DNA from: Betaproteobacteria bacterium
Lineage (GTDB): Bacteria > Pseudomonadota > Gammaproteobacteria > Burkholderiales > SG8-41
DNA length: 48,209 bases
Direction of reading: 5' to 3'
Assembly (NCBI GenBank): GCA_016202605.1
Contig: JACQOJ010000099.1
Span: 1 to 48,209, forward strand
This document shows positions 40,237 through 47,758 of this stretch, piece by piece (positions within the stretch are counted from its first letter, which is position 1; every line of letters starts with the position of its first letter). The notes beneath the pieces were generated by a model. The model searched no databases. It was not told the DNA's origin and saw nothing but the letters and a program-made list of their open reading frames with translations. Position numbers and translations under genes: made by a program.

Positions 40237-41328
40237 ATGCCGCTGAAAACCTTATCCGGAAAGCACATCGATCCACGGAAGGGTCGCGGGGCGGGAATCA
40301 ATCCCGAGGGCCGGTTCGAGAAAATCACGCGCGAGGCGTATGACGACGGCTGGAGCACGCCGGAAGACGAACTGCCGCCGCTCAAGACGCACGTAACCGA
40401 GGAGCACGTCAAGAGCATCATCACCCGCAACGACTCGCCGGACATTCCGTTCACGCAGTCGATCAACCCGTACGCCGGATGCGAGCATGGATGCCCCTAT
40501 TGCTACGCCCGCCCGAGCCACGCCTATCGCAACCTCTCGCCCGGCATCGACTTCGAGACGCGGCTCTTCGCCAAAGTGAATGCCGCGGAAAAATTGCGCG
40601 AAGAACTGTCACGGCCCGGATATCGATGCCAGGTGATCTCGCTCGGCGCCAACACCGATCCCTATCAGCCGATCGAGCGTAGTTACAAAATCACGCGCGG
40701 CATCCTGGAGGTGTGCGCGGAATTCAATCAGCCGGTCGGGATCGTCACCAAGAACGCGATGGTCGAGCGCGATGTCGATATCCTCGCACTCATGGCGCGG
40801 AGGCGCCTCGTCAACGTGTTTATCTCGGTCAATAATCTCGATCACGATCTGGCGCGCAGGCTCGAACCGCGCTGTTCGGCGCCGCGGCGCCGCCTCGCGA
40901 CGATGAGACGGTTGAGTGATGCGGGGATCCCGGTGGGTGTTCTGGTGGCGCCGGTGATTCCCTTTCTTACCGATCACCAGATCGAAGCGGTGCTGGAGGC
41001 GGCGTGGGCGCATGGGGCGCGGCAGGCGGGGTACGTGTTGATGCGCCTGCCGTGGGAGATCAAGGACCTGTTCAAGGATTGGCTGGCGCGGCATTATCCG
41101 CTCAAGGCGAAGCACGTCATGAGCCGCGTGCACGCGATGCGCGGCGGACGCGACAATGATCCCGCGTTCGGCAGCCGCATGCGTGGCACCGGCGAGCTCG
41201 CCGACTTGCTGGCGCAGCGTTTCGAGATCGCGTGCAACAGGCTGGGATTCAACCGCGGCAGCCGCCATTTCGCGCTCGACACCGCGCAGTTCACGGCGGC
41301 CGGCCGCGGTCAGATGCCACTATTCTGA
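40237..41328 (+). CDS. PA0069-family radical SAM protein (SplB-like)
   Basis: The product has 363 residues. The [4Fe-4S] motif is Cys82, Cys86 and Cys89 (YAGCEHGCPYCYARPSH). Upstream lies the family's RGAGINPEGRFE segment, and after the motif come VISLGANTDPYQPIERSYKI and PVGIVTKNAMVERDVDILAL. It resembles spore photoproduct lyase in layout, but the family occurs in non-spore formers and its substrate is unknown; DNA repair is one idea. The C-terminal GRGQMPLF is typical. It is transcribed away from the SOS operon. Confidence 0.9.
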   Translation: MPLKTLSGKHIDPRKGRGAGINPEGRFEKITREAYDDGWSTPEDELPPLKTHVTEEHVKSIITRNDSPDIPFTQSINPYAGCEHGCPYCYARPSHAYRNLSPGIDFETRLFAKVNAAEKLREELSRPGYRCQVISLGANTDPYQPIERSYKITRGILEVCAEFNQPVGIVTKNAMVERDVDILALMARRRLVNVFISVNNLDHDLARRLEPRCSAPRRRLATMRRLSDAGIPVGVLVAPVIPFLTDHQIEAVLEAAWAHGARQAGYVLMRLPWEIKDLFKDWLARHYPLKAKHVMSRVHAMRGGRDNDPAFGSRMRGTGELADLLAQRFEIACNRLGFNRGSRHFALDTAQFTAAGRGQMPLF

Positions 41329-41351
41329 AGCGCGCCGGACGAGGAGAGCAG

Positions 41352-41495
41352 CGTGAAATCGTCTCGCTGCACGTGGGTGAAGCGCCGGGCAAGTACGGCT
41401 TTCCGAACGGTCACCCGTTCGGCCCTGACCGGCAGGATGCGTTCTGGAAAGAGGCGCTGACCAGTCCTCGAAACGCGGGGGAAGGGGTAGTGTAA
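41352..41495 (+). pseudogene. N-terminal remnant of a histone deacetylase/AcuC-like protein
   Basis: This frame reads REIVSLHVGEAPGKYGFPNG, then HPFGPDRQDAFWKEALT, and stops at 41493-41495. The string 'GRYGFP.GHPFGPDR..AFW' is a known beginning of bacterial deacetylase-family proteins. After about 33 codons the sequence changes to a GC-rich string (AGTCCTCGAAACGCGGGGGA) and ends, so only the first tenth of the gene is left. A GTG in another frame at 41353 has GAGGAG upstream, which may be the old start, now frameshifted. Confidence 0.4.
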
Positions 41496-41528
41496 GATTC
41501 GGCGTCGTCGCCGGAGACAAGAACAGAA

Positions 41529-42545
41529 ATGACCCCTGTCCGACTCAGCATCCTCGACCAATCCCCCATCATCAGCGGTCACACGCCGGCGCAGGCGGTG
41601 CACGAGACGATACGGCTCGCGCAGGCGGCGGAACGTCTCGGCTACCACCGTTACTGGCTCGCCGAGCACCACTCGATCGCGGCGCTCGCTGATCCCTGCC
41701 CCGAGATCCTGGTCACCCGCGTCGCCGCGGCGACCTCGACGATCCGCGTCGGCACCGGCGGCGTATTGCTGCCGTACTACAGTCCGTTCAAGGTGGCGGA
41801 GCAGTTTCGCATGCTGGAAGCGCTTTATCCGGGCCGCATCGATCTCGGCATCGGGCGCGCGCCGGGCGGCGACCAGATGACGGCGCTGGCGATGGGAGAA
41901 GGGCGTTATTCCGGCGCCGAGCATTTTCCGGAACAGGTCCGGTATCTTGTCGCCTATCTCGATGACGCGCTGCCGCCCGAGCATCCATTCGCCGGGGTGA
42001 AAGCGATGCCCGCCGGCCGCGCTGCGCCGCCGGTCTGGCTGTTGGGCTCTTCCGATTACAGCGGCGCGCTCGCCGCGCAGCTCGGTCTGCGCTTCGCATT
42101 TGCCCACTTCATCAACGCGCAGGGGGGCGATGCCGTAATGCGCGACTACAAATCGCGCTATCAACCGTCGCGGCGCGAACCGGCGCCGCATGCGCTGCTT
42201 TGCGTGTTCGTCATATGTGCGGAAAGCGCGGAGGAGGCGGAGCGCCTTGCGGGCAGCATCGATCTGCGGCGGCTCAACACGGACCACGGTGTCAACGCGC
42301 CGGTTCCAAACCACGCCGAAGCGGCAGGCTATCCCTATACTGAAGCGGATCGCCGGCGCATCGCATTCCACCGCAGGCGGGTGGTGCTGGGCACGCCTGC
42401 CGAGGTCAGGGACAGGCTGCTGGAACTCCGCTGCACATACGAGGCGGACGAGCTGATGATCATCACCATCACCGGCGATTATGACAGCCGCCTGAAGTCG
42501 TACGAGCTGCTGGCCGGGGCCTGCGGATTGTGTCAGCGCGCGTGA
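41529..42545 (+). CDS. LLM-class (luciferase-like) flavin-dependent oxidoreductase
   Basis: The product has 338 residues. It begins VRLSILDQSPIISGHTPAQA, with AERLGYHRYWLAEHHSIAAL and TIRVGTGGVLLPYYSPFKVA, and then EALYPGRIDLGIGRAPGGDQ, the YhbW/MsnO8-like subgroup pattern. These are TIM-barrel enzymes that use reduced flavin, often as monooxygenases; many members have no known substrate. No flavin reductase partner is adjacent. The short gap to the preceding remnant contains no clear promoter. Confidence 0.93.
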   Translation: MTPVRLSILDQSPIISGHTPAQAVHETIRLAQAAERLGYHRYWLAEHHSIAALADPCPEILVTRVAAATSTIRVGTGGVLLPYYSPFKVAEQFRMLEALYPGRIDLGIGRAPGGDQMTALAMGEGRYSGAEHFPEQVRYLVAYLDDALPPEHPFAGVKAMPAGRAAPPVWLLGSSDYSGALAAQLGLRFAFAHFINAQGGDAVMRDYKSRYQPSRREPAPHALLCVFVICAESAEEAERLAGSIDLRRLNTDHGVNAPVPNHAEAAGYPYTEADRRRIAFHRRRVVLGTPAEVRDRLLELRCTYEADELMIITITGDYDSRLKSYELLAGACGLCQRA

Positions 42546-42637
42546 GCCGCCGCGCGTTATAGGCGCTGTCGGGAGCGATCCCGACCAAGGGTCCGCATTC
42601 CGCGGCGGTTTGAGACTGTTCAGTTGAGGAGACCAGC

Positions 42638-43006
42638 ATGAAAAAGCTGATTGCAGCATTGTGTTTCGCGTTCGCGGCATCGTCGCCGGCATTGGCGCAG
42701 GACAAGGCGCAGGACGCGGAAAAGAAGGCGGCGCCGGCGGCCGGGAAGTCGGCCAAGAAGGAACCGACCGAGAAGCAGAAGGCACAGCAGGCGCGCATGA
42801 AGGCGTGCGCCGAAAAGGCCGGCGACCGGAAGGGCGACGATCGGAAAAAATTCATGAGCGCCTGCCTGAAGGGTGAGGCGGCGGCCGCGACGGAAAAGAA
42901 AACGGCGCAGCAGGCCAGGATGAAAGCTTGCAACAAGGAGGCCGCGGAGAAGAAGCTCAAGGGCGACGAGCGCAAGAAGTTCATGAGCACGTGCCTGAAA
43001 GGTTGA
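42638..43006 (+). CDS. psiF: periplasmic protein with two PsiF repeats
   Basis: The product has 122 residues. A cleavable signal peptide (MKKLIAALCFAFAASSPALA, cleaved before QDK) is followed by a Lys/Ala-rich linker and two PsiF repeats: QQARMKACAEKAGDRKGDDR with KKFMSACLKG (about 49-79), and QQARMKACNKEAAEKKLKGD with ERKKFMSTCLKG (about 91-122). The two cysteines in each repeat could form a disulfide. E. coli PsiF is phosphate-starvation inducible, but its role is unknown. GAGGAG lies upstream of the ATG. Confidence 0.92.
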   Translation: MKKLIAALCFAFAASSPALAQDKAQDAEKKAAPAAGKSAKKEPTEKQKAQQARMKACAEKAGDRKGDDRKKFMSACLKGEAAAATEKKTAQQARMKACNKEAAEKKLKGDERKKFMSTCLKG

Positions 43007-43075
43007 TCTGACGCAATAACCCGGCGCGGCCCGATTGCGCGGGCCGCCGGCCTGCGGGCATACTGGTCATCCCGT

Positions 43076-43849
43076 ATGCCCTTGCCGCTTATGGATCGAG
43101 TACGCCGCCGTTTATGTGCCTTGCTGGCCGGCCTGGGTCTGCCCTGGGGAGGAACCATGACCGCAGCCGCGCAGGATCCCTACGCCGCGGATCGCAAGCG
43201 CATGCTGGATGAGATCGCGCAAAACACGCGCGCGACGCGCCTGGAGACCGGGCGTGCCGCGCTCGGCGGGCGCGTGATGGCTGCGGTGGGCAAGGTGCCG
43301 CGCCACCGTTTCGTGCCGGCGGGCATGGAGCGGAGCGCCTATCATGACCGGCCGCTGCCGATAGGAAGCGGGCAGACGATCTCGCAGCCTTTCATTGTCG
43401 CCTTGATGACGGATTTCATGGAAATCAAGCCGACGGACAAGGTGCTGGAAATCGGAACCGGTTCGGGCTATCAGGCGGCGGTGCTGGCGGAACTGGCGGC
43501 AACCGTTTATACGATCGAGATCGTCGATGCGCTGGGACGCGAGGCGGCGGAGCGTTTCAGGGCGCTGGGATACCGGAACATCTTCGCGAAGATCGGCGAT
43601 GGCTACCAGGGATGGCCCGAGCACGCGCCATTCGACTCGATCATGGTCACCGCCGCCCCGCGCGAGGTCCCGCAGCCGTTGATCGACCAGTTGAAGCCCG
43701 GCGGGCGGCTCGTCATTCCCCTCGGCGCCCAGTCGGGCGCGCAGACGCTCTACCTGATCGAAAAGCGGCCGGATGGAAATGTCGCGCGGCGCGCGGTGCT
43801 CGCCGTGCGCTTCGTACCGCTCACGGACAAGTCGGGCAGACAGCAATAG
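43076..43849 (+). CDS. pcm: protein-L-isoaspartate O-methyltransferase with N-terminal export-like signal
   Basis: The product has 257 residues. The core matches PIMT: RFVPAGMERSAYHDRPLPIG, GQTISQPFIVALMTDFMEIK, the AdoMet loop VLEIGTGSGYQAAVLAELAA, and PFDSIMVTAAPREVPQPLID. The enzyme methylates isoaspartyl residues so that they can return to aspartate. Unlike cytosolic PIMT, the first 33 residues (RRRLCALLAGLGLPWGGTMT, ending AAAQD) look like a signal peptide, pointing to the periplasm. An internal ATG at 43157 (start of MTAAAQD) could give a cytosolic form. It starts 70 bases after the PsiF gene. Confidence 0.9.
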   Translation: MPLPLMDRVRRRLCALLAGLGLPWGGTMTAAAQDPYAADRKRMLDEIAQNTRATRLETGRAALGGRVMAAVGKVPRHRFVPAGMERSAYHDRPLPIGSGQTISQPFIVALMTDFMEIKPTDKVLEIGTGSGYQAAVLAELAATVYTIEIVDALGREAAERFRALGYRNIFAKIGDGYQGWPEHAPFDSIMVTAAPREVPQPLIDQLKPGGRLVIPLGAQSGAQTLYLIEKRPDGNVARRAVLAVRFVPLTDKSGRQQ

Positions 43850-43909
43850 CGTTCCGGATCGAGACCGCCGCTGTTCGCGCTTTGATCCGTGAAGCGGGAC
43901 CGCGATTCG

Positions 43910-44557
43910 CTACGGCAGTCTCGCGATCAGATCCCGGGCGGTGCGCTCGATCATCGTGTGCAGGGTGATGGGCTCCTCGGCGACCATGTCCTGAGCGTAG
44001 AACATCTCCTGCATTCCTTCCCACGCGATCGTTCCGTCACGCGTATCCCAGATCTGGAAGAACAGCCGCACGCGCGCGTATTTCGTCTCCACGATTCGAA
44101 ACCCGAGTGCGCCAAAGCGTTCTTTCTCCCCCTGGTCGAAACGTTGAAGCTTGAGCTGGGCCAGGTAGCGCACGCCGGTGATCGCGCCGACCTGCTGGAG
44201 AATGTCCCGCTTGAACAGGCCGGTGTCGCGGTAATCGTCGTACATGCGCTTGTAGGCTTCGGCCAGCCCCGCCTTGTTGATGGCGCCCAGCGTCTCGGCT
44301 AACGCGACAACGCGAGTCCTCGGGCGCTCGCGCTTGAGCGCCTCCGCGAAAATGAGCGCGACGGCCTGTTTTTCTTCTTCCTGACCCGTGGCGGTCGAAG
44401 GCGTGATGAAACCGACACCGGCGGCTTCGAGATCGCCCCTCTGCAGAGAAATGGCCCGTTCCTGCAGCGTCGGAAATATCTGGGGGGTGAAACAGCCTGC
44501 GAGACCGAGGATGGCGCAGCACGCCGCCGTCTTGACGACATGTTCCAGAACACGCAT
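43910..44557 (-). CDS. putative lipoprotein, function unknown
   Basis: The product has 215 residues. The lipobox LAGC ends a hydrophobic N-terminus (VVKTAACCAILGLAGC), so residue 22 would be lipidated and the protein anchored in the outer membrane. The remainder is soluble: KQAVALIFAEALKRERPRTR, LAEAYKRMYDDYRDTGLFKR, and a beta-rich end YARVRLFFQIWDTRDGTIAW. The pattern recalls lipoproteins with a GNA1162/DUF4136-like fold; I am not sure. It lies between pcm (convergent) and the outer-membrane protein gene. Confidence 0.72.
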   Translation of the reverse strand: MRVLEHVVKTAACCAILGLAGCFTPQIFPTLQERAISLQRGDLEAAGVGFITPSTATGQEEEKQAVALIFAEALKRERPRTRVVALAETLGAINKAGLAEAYKRMYDDYRDTGLFKRDILQQVGAITGVRYLAQLKLQRFDQGEKERFGALGFRIVETKYARVRLFFQIWDTRDGTIAWEGMQEMFYAQDMVAEEPITLHTMIERTARDLIARLP

Positions 44558-44677
44558 CAGGAGTTTCCTTTTTTCTTGGCTGCGGACGCTTCCATCGAGC
44601 GCTGTCGCGTGCGGCAGCGAACAGAGATTGCCTGCCGGGCAGGGAATCAGATCAACGCAGGCCGGAGCGCTTTACGC

Positions 44678-45511
44678 TCAGAATCGATACCGCAGACCGA
44701 GACGCAGGCCCTGTCCGCGATTCAACCCGATCTGGTCCTGGGCCATCAGACCGTAGCTTACGGCCCAATCCGGTGTCAGCCAATGCTGCCCGGTGAGGCC
44801 GAACTGACGGACGTCGGCGGGGTATGCGCCGACCATCTGTCGCGCATAGTCGGTTTCACGCCCCGTGCCATACGCGAGTCCGACGGTGTTGCGCTCGCCA
44901 TAGCGGAGGTTGAGACGAAGTTCGTAGCCGCTGCCCGAGGACGCGCCGGGCGCCCAGGGCAATGCCTGATGAAGGACGCCGCCACCGGCGTCCGGCGCGG
45001 GCGTGTGAAGCCGGAACGCGCCGGGCTCGTAAATGTTGTACTGCAATCCCAGGCTTACACCCCACCCTCCGGGCAGCGATCTGTGCAATTGCCCGGAAAG
45101 AGCGTAGGCCCGCGCAAACATCGGCGAGGTCTCATCCACGCTCGCTTCCAGCGACGACGCCCATCTGCCGCTAACCGGATAACGCAAGCCGCCAAAGGTC
45201 TGGGAATATTCCCCTCCCGAGCGCTGCGTTGCGCGGGTGCCGCCGTACAACGTGTACCTGCGGGTGTCCCAGGCGGCGGCCTCATCGTATGATTGGCCGG
45301 TAGAGGCCGGCAGTCGCAGCCCGGGCTGCCGCGCCAGGCCGGCGGCGGCCGCGGTCAATCCCTCCGGCGTTCGAAGCGGGTTAATGCCTGTCGGCGGCAC
45401 CAGACCTTGAAGCGCCACGAGCTCGGACCCCGCAGCCGCGGCCGGAGCCAATCCGACCCCCGCAGCCCACAACACCGCGACTGTCAGGAGAGTATTAAAC
45501 GGTCGGTTCAT
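44678..45511 (-). CDS. outer-membrane beta-barrel protein (YaiO-like)
   Basis: The product has 277 residues. A signal peptide (LLTVAVLWAAGVGLAPAAAA) is followed by a plug-like 60-residue segment and then repeated amphipathic strands such as RRYTLYGGTRATQRSGGEYS, WGVSLGLQYNIYEPGAFRLH and YELRLNLRYGERNTVGLAYG. It ends LRLGLRYRF, with the C-terminal aromatic residue required by the assembly machinery. The strand pattern resembles YaiO-type barrels. Function unknown. It is divergent from ybiB across a 311-base regulatory region. Confidence 0.75.
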   Translation of the reverse strand: MNRPFNTLLTVAVLWAAGVGLAPAAAAGSELVALQGLVPPTGINPLRTPEGLTAAAAGLARQPGLRLPASTGQSYDEAAAWDTRRYTLYGGTRATQRSGGEYSQTFGGLRYPVSGRWASSLEASVDETSPMFARAYALSGQLHRSLPGGWGVSLGLQYNIYEPGAFRLHTPAPDAGGGVLHQALPWAPGASSGSGYELRLNLRYGERNTVGLAYGTGRETDYARQMVGAYPADVRQFGLTGQHWLTPDWAVSYGLMAQDQIGLNRGQGLRLGLRYRF

Positions 45512-45678
45512 GACGCCTTCATTCTAGCGAATTCAAGCCGGGCCGTCATGACCCGGGAACGGATTTCCAGCTTGTGGCGGCGCTGGACGCTCAGGCAAGC
45601 GATGCACGGGACCCCCACGATGCGAATGGGTCTCACCCTCCAGCTCTGCCCCAATTTCAGGCACTGCTGCACCACTGC

Positions 45679-45697
45679 ATCGCGCGCAGCGCGCGAT
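45679..45697. promoter_or_regulatory. 19-bp perfect GC-rich palindrome
   Basis: ATCGCGCGCAGCGCGCGAT has 9-base perfect arms around one central A. It lies in the 311-base intergenic region (45512-45822), 50 bases upstream of the sigma-54 type promoter before ybiB. It may bind a regulator or simply form a hairpin. The rest of this region, apart from the promoter, shows no gene. Confidence 0.4.
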
Positions 45698-45747
45698 TCT
45701 TCCCGCGAGCCAGCGCTATGTTTTTGAAAAATAGCATAAAAAACTTC

Positions 45748-45763
45748 TGGCATAACAGTTGCT
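45748..45763 (+). promoter_or_regulatory. sigma-54 type promoter before ybiB
   Basis: TGGCATAACAGTTGCT matches the -24/-12 consensus TGGCAC-N5-TTGCW, with exactly 10 bases between the GG and GC dinucleotides. The ybiB start is about 60 bases downstream. It implies control by an NtrC-like activator; no clear NtrC site was assigned by eye. Confidence 0.7.
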
Positions 45764-45822
45764 GTGAAGGTTCTGAGCGATAACTCGAGGAGCGCGGCAA
45801 ACGTCGGGTGGAGAAAGCAGGC

Positions 45823-46809
45823 ATGAACTGGACGCGATTGATCGAGAAATTGGTAAACGTGGGTTCCGATGATGGTGAATGGTCCGAGCAGGAGGCCTAT
45901 CAACTGTTCGCGGCCATGCTCGACGGCGGAATCGCGGAACTCGAGCTGGGCGCCCTGATCGCGCTCCTGCAGAGGAGTGAAATCACGCTCCCGCAACTGC
46001 TCGGCTTTCACCATGCACTGCTCCAGCGGACGTTTCGTCTCGTGTCTCCGGCGGGGGCCGCGCGCACCGTGGTCGTGGCGAGCTATTGCGGAACGCAGGA
46101 GGAGCCCAATCTGCTCCCGCTGATGATGCTCGTGCTGCAGCGGCTGGGCGTGCCGGTGCTGATTCATGGCGCGCTCAGCGGAGAGGGCCGTGTCCAGACC
46201 GCGTATGTCCTGCGCGAACTCGGCGTCATGCCGGTTGCCAATCTCGGACAAGCGCAGGCGCGGCTCGACGAGCGCAAGATCGCGTTTGTTCCCACCGCGT
46301 TGCTGGCACCGGGCCTCGCGGAGCTGATCGCGCTGAAAGGCCGCCTGGGTTTGAATCGCGTCGGGAAGCTGCTTGCGAAATTGCTCAACCCGCTCGGTGG
46401 CGAATCCCTGGTGGTTGTCGCCGCCGACGATGCGCCGGAGCGGGGCCTGCTGCGCGAACTCCTGCAGGAGCGCGAACCGATGGATGCGCTGCTGCTGGAC
46501 GGGACCGAGGGCGAAGCGTTCGCGAATCCCCGATGCAGACCCAGACTTGAGCACGTCGTTGGCGGCATATCCCGTACGCTTTTTGACGCGGAGACGATCC
46601 CGCTGCGAAACCTCGCGGCGCTGCCGGTGCCCGGCGATGCTGCGAACACCGCGCGGTGGACCCGCCGCGTTCTCGATGGACAGGCGCCGCTGCCGTTGCC
46701 GCTGGTGAATCAGATCGCGTGCTGCCTCTACGGGGCCGGATACACCGACGACCTGAACCAGGCGAAAGCGATCGTCGCGGTGGAGACCGGCAGCCTCATT
46801 GCGGCATAG
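45823..46809 (+). CDS. ybiB: YbiB-like protein (TrpD2 / anthranilate phosphoribosyltransferase fold)
   Basis: The product has 328 residues. It has the helical N-terminus of TrpD relatives (WSEQEAYQLFAAMLDGGIAE, LELGALIALLQRSEITLPQL), a nucleotide-phosphorylase-like core (LGVPVLIHGALSGEGRVQTA, LRELGVMPVANLGQAQARLD) and PGLAELIALKGRLGLNRVGK. YbiB proteins of this fold bind DNA and are not thought to act in tryptophan synthesis. In betaproteobacteria the gene commonly neighbours nitrate/nitrite assimilation genes, as here. I chose ATG 45823; a GTG at 45808 is possible. A sigma-54 type promoter lies upstream. Confidence 0.85.
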   Translation: MNWTRLIEKLVNVGSDDGEWSEQEAYQLFAAMLDGGIAELELGALIALLQRSEITLPQLLGFHHALLQRTFRLVSPAGAARTVVVASYCGTQEEPNLLPLMMLVLQRLGVPVLIHGALSGEGRVQTAYVLRELGVMPVANLGQAQARLDERKIAFVPTALLAPGLAELIALKGRLGLNRVGKLLAKLLNPLGGESLVVVAADDAPERGLLRELLQEREPMDALLLDGTEGEAFANPRCRPRLEHVVGGISRTLFDAETIPLRNLAALPVPGDAANTARWTRRVLDGQAPLPLPLVNQIACCLYGAGYTDDLNQAKAIVAVETGSLIAA

Positions 46810-46925
46810 CGCCCCCGCATACACTCTCGCACCATCGCAATGCGCCCGCCTGCTGCCGCGCACCATAACGCGGCGTTGACGCGCGAAGTGCGTCTTTTAA
46901 TCTGCTGAAAGAGCAGGAAAAAGCT

Positions 46926-46943
46926 CCTGGCATGGCAATTGCG
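46926..46943 (+). promoter_or_regulatory. sigma-54 type promoter before cobA
   Basis: CTGGCATGGCAATTGCG carries TGGCAT-N5-TTGCG, with the GG (46929-46930) and GC (46941-46942) separated by exactly 10 bases. The cobA start is about 40 bases downstream. It mirrors the element before ybiB, so both units probably respond to nitrogen limitation through NtrC. Confidence 0.7.
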
Positions 46944-46983
46944 TACGAGATCTGCGAATTCATTGCGACTACTGAAGGTCGGC

Positions 46984-47736
46984 ATGGCAGGAAAAGTCTA
47001 TTTGATTGGTGCGGGTCCAGGCGACCTCGAGCTGCTGACGCTCAAGGCGGTGCGCGCGCTGGCGCAGGCCGACGTGGCGCTGGTCGATGATCTGGTCAAT
47101 CGCGAGGTGCTGCAATTCCTGTCGCCGCACGCGCGTGTGATGGAAGTGGGCAAGCGTGGAGGCCGCCGCGCCACCTCGCAGGCATTCATCGAACGGCAGA
47201 TGGTGCAATTCGCCCGGCACGGCTTGTGCGTCGCCCGCGTGAAGGGCGGCGACCCGTTTGTGTTCGGCCGTGGCGGCGAGGAAGTGGAGGCGCTGCGCAA
47301 AGCCGGCATCGAAGTCGAAGTGGTGAACGGCATCACGGCCGGTATCGGCGTGCCGGCGGCGCTGGGCATTCCGCTCACGCACCGCGCTTACTCGCATGGA
47401 GTCACCTTCATCACCGGGCATGTCAAGGAAGGCGGCGAGATGAATTGGGAGGCCTTGGCGCACTCGGGCACGACCCTCGTTATTTATATGGGCATCGCGC
47501 ATCTGCACGAGATTACGGCGCGGCTCGTGACGGCAGGTCTGCCTGCGCATACGCCGGCGGCCGCGATCCAGCATGGCACGCTGCCATCGCAGCGCGAAGC
47601 GATTTCCGCGCTTGATGGCCTGCCTGAAGCCGTTCGCCGCGCAGGATTGGGAAGTCCCGCGATAGTGGTGATCGGTGAGGTCGTCAACCTGGCTGCGCTG
47701 GCGCACGAAGCGCACGCGTTGCGGCGGGTGGCGTGA
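46984..47736 (+). CDS. cobA: uroporphyrinogen-III C-methyltransferase
   Basis: The product has 250 residues from ATG 46984; AAGG lies 5 bases upstream, and a longer frame to 46939 would overlap the promoter. Landmarks are KVYLIGAGPGDLELLTLKAV, VGKRGGRRATSQAFIERQMV, RVKGGDPFVFGRGGEEVEAL, VVNGITAGIGVPAALGIPLT and FITGHVKEGGEMNWEALAHS. It transfers two methyl groups from S-adenosylmethionine to make precorrin-2, the precursor of siroheme. It has only the CobA domain, without CysG dehydrogenase/chelatase parts. The next gene, nirB, encodes a siroheme enzyme, which explains the pairing. Confidence 0.95.
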   Translation: MAGKVYLIGAGPGDLELLTLKAVRALAQADVALVDDLVNREVLQFLSPHARVMEVGKRGGRRATSQAFIERQMVQFARHGLCVARVKGGDPFVFGRGGEEVEALRKAGIEVEVVNGITAGIGVPAALGIPLTHRAYSHGVTFITGHVKEGGEMNWEALAHSGTTLVIYMGIAHLHEITARLVTAGLPAHTPAAAIQHGTLPSQREAISALDGLPEAVRRAGLGSPAIVVIGEVVNLAALAHEAHALRRVA

Positions 47737-47758
47737 GGTGAGGATCGAGGCGGCCGAT

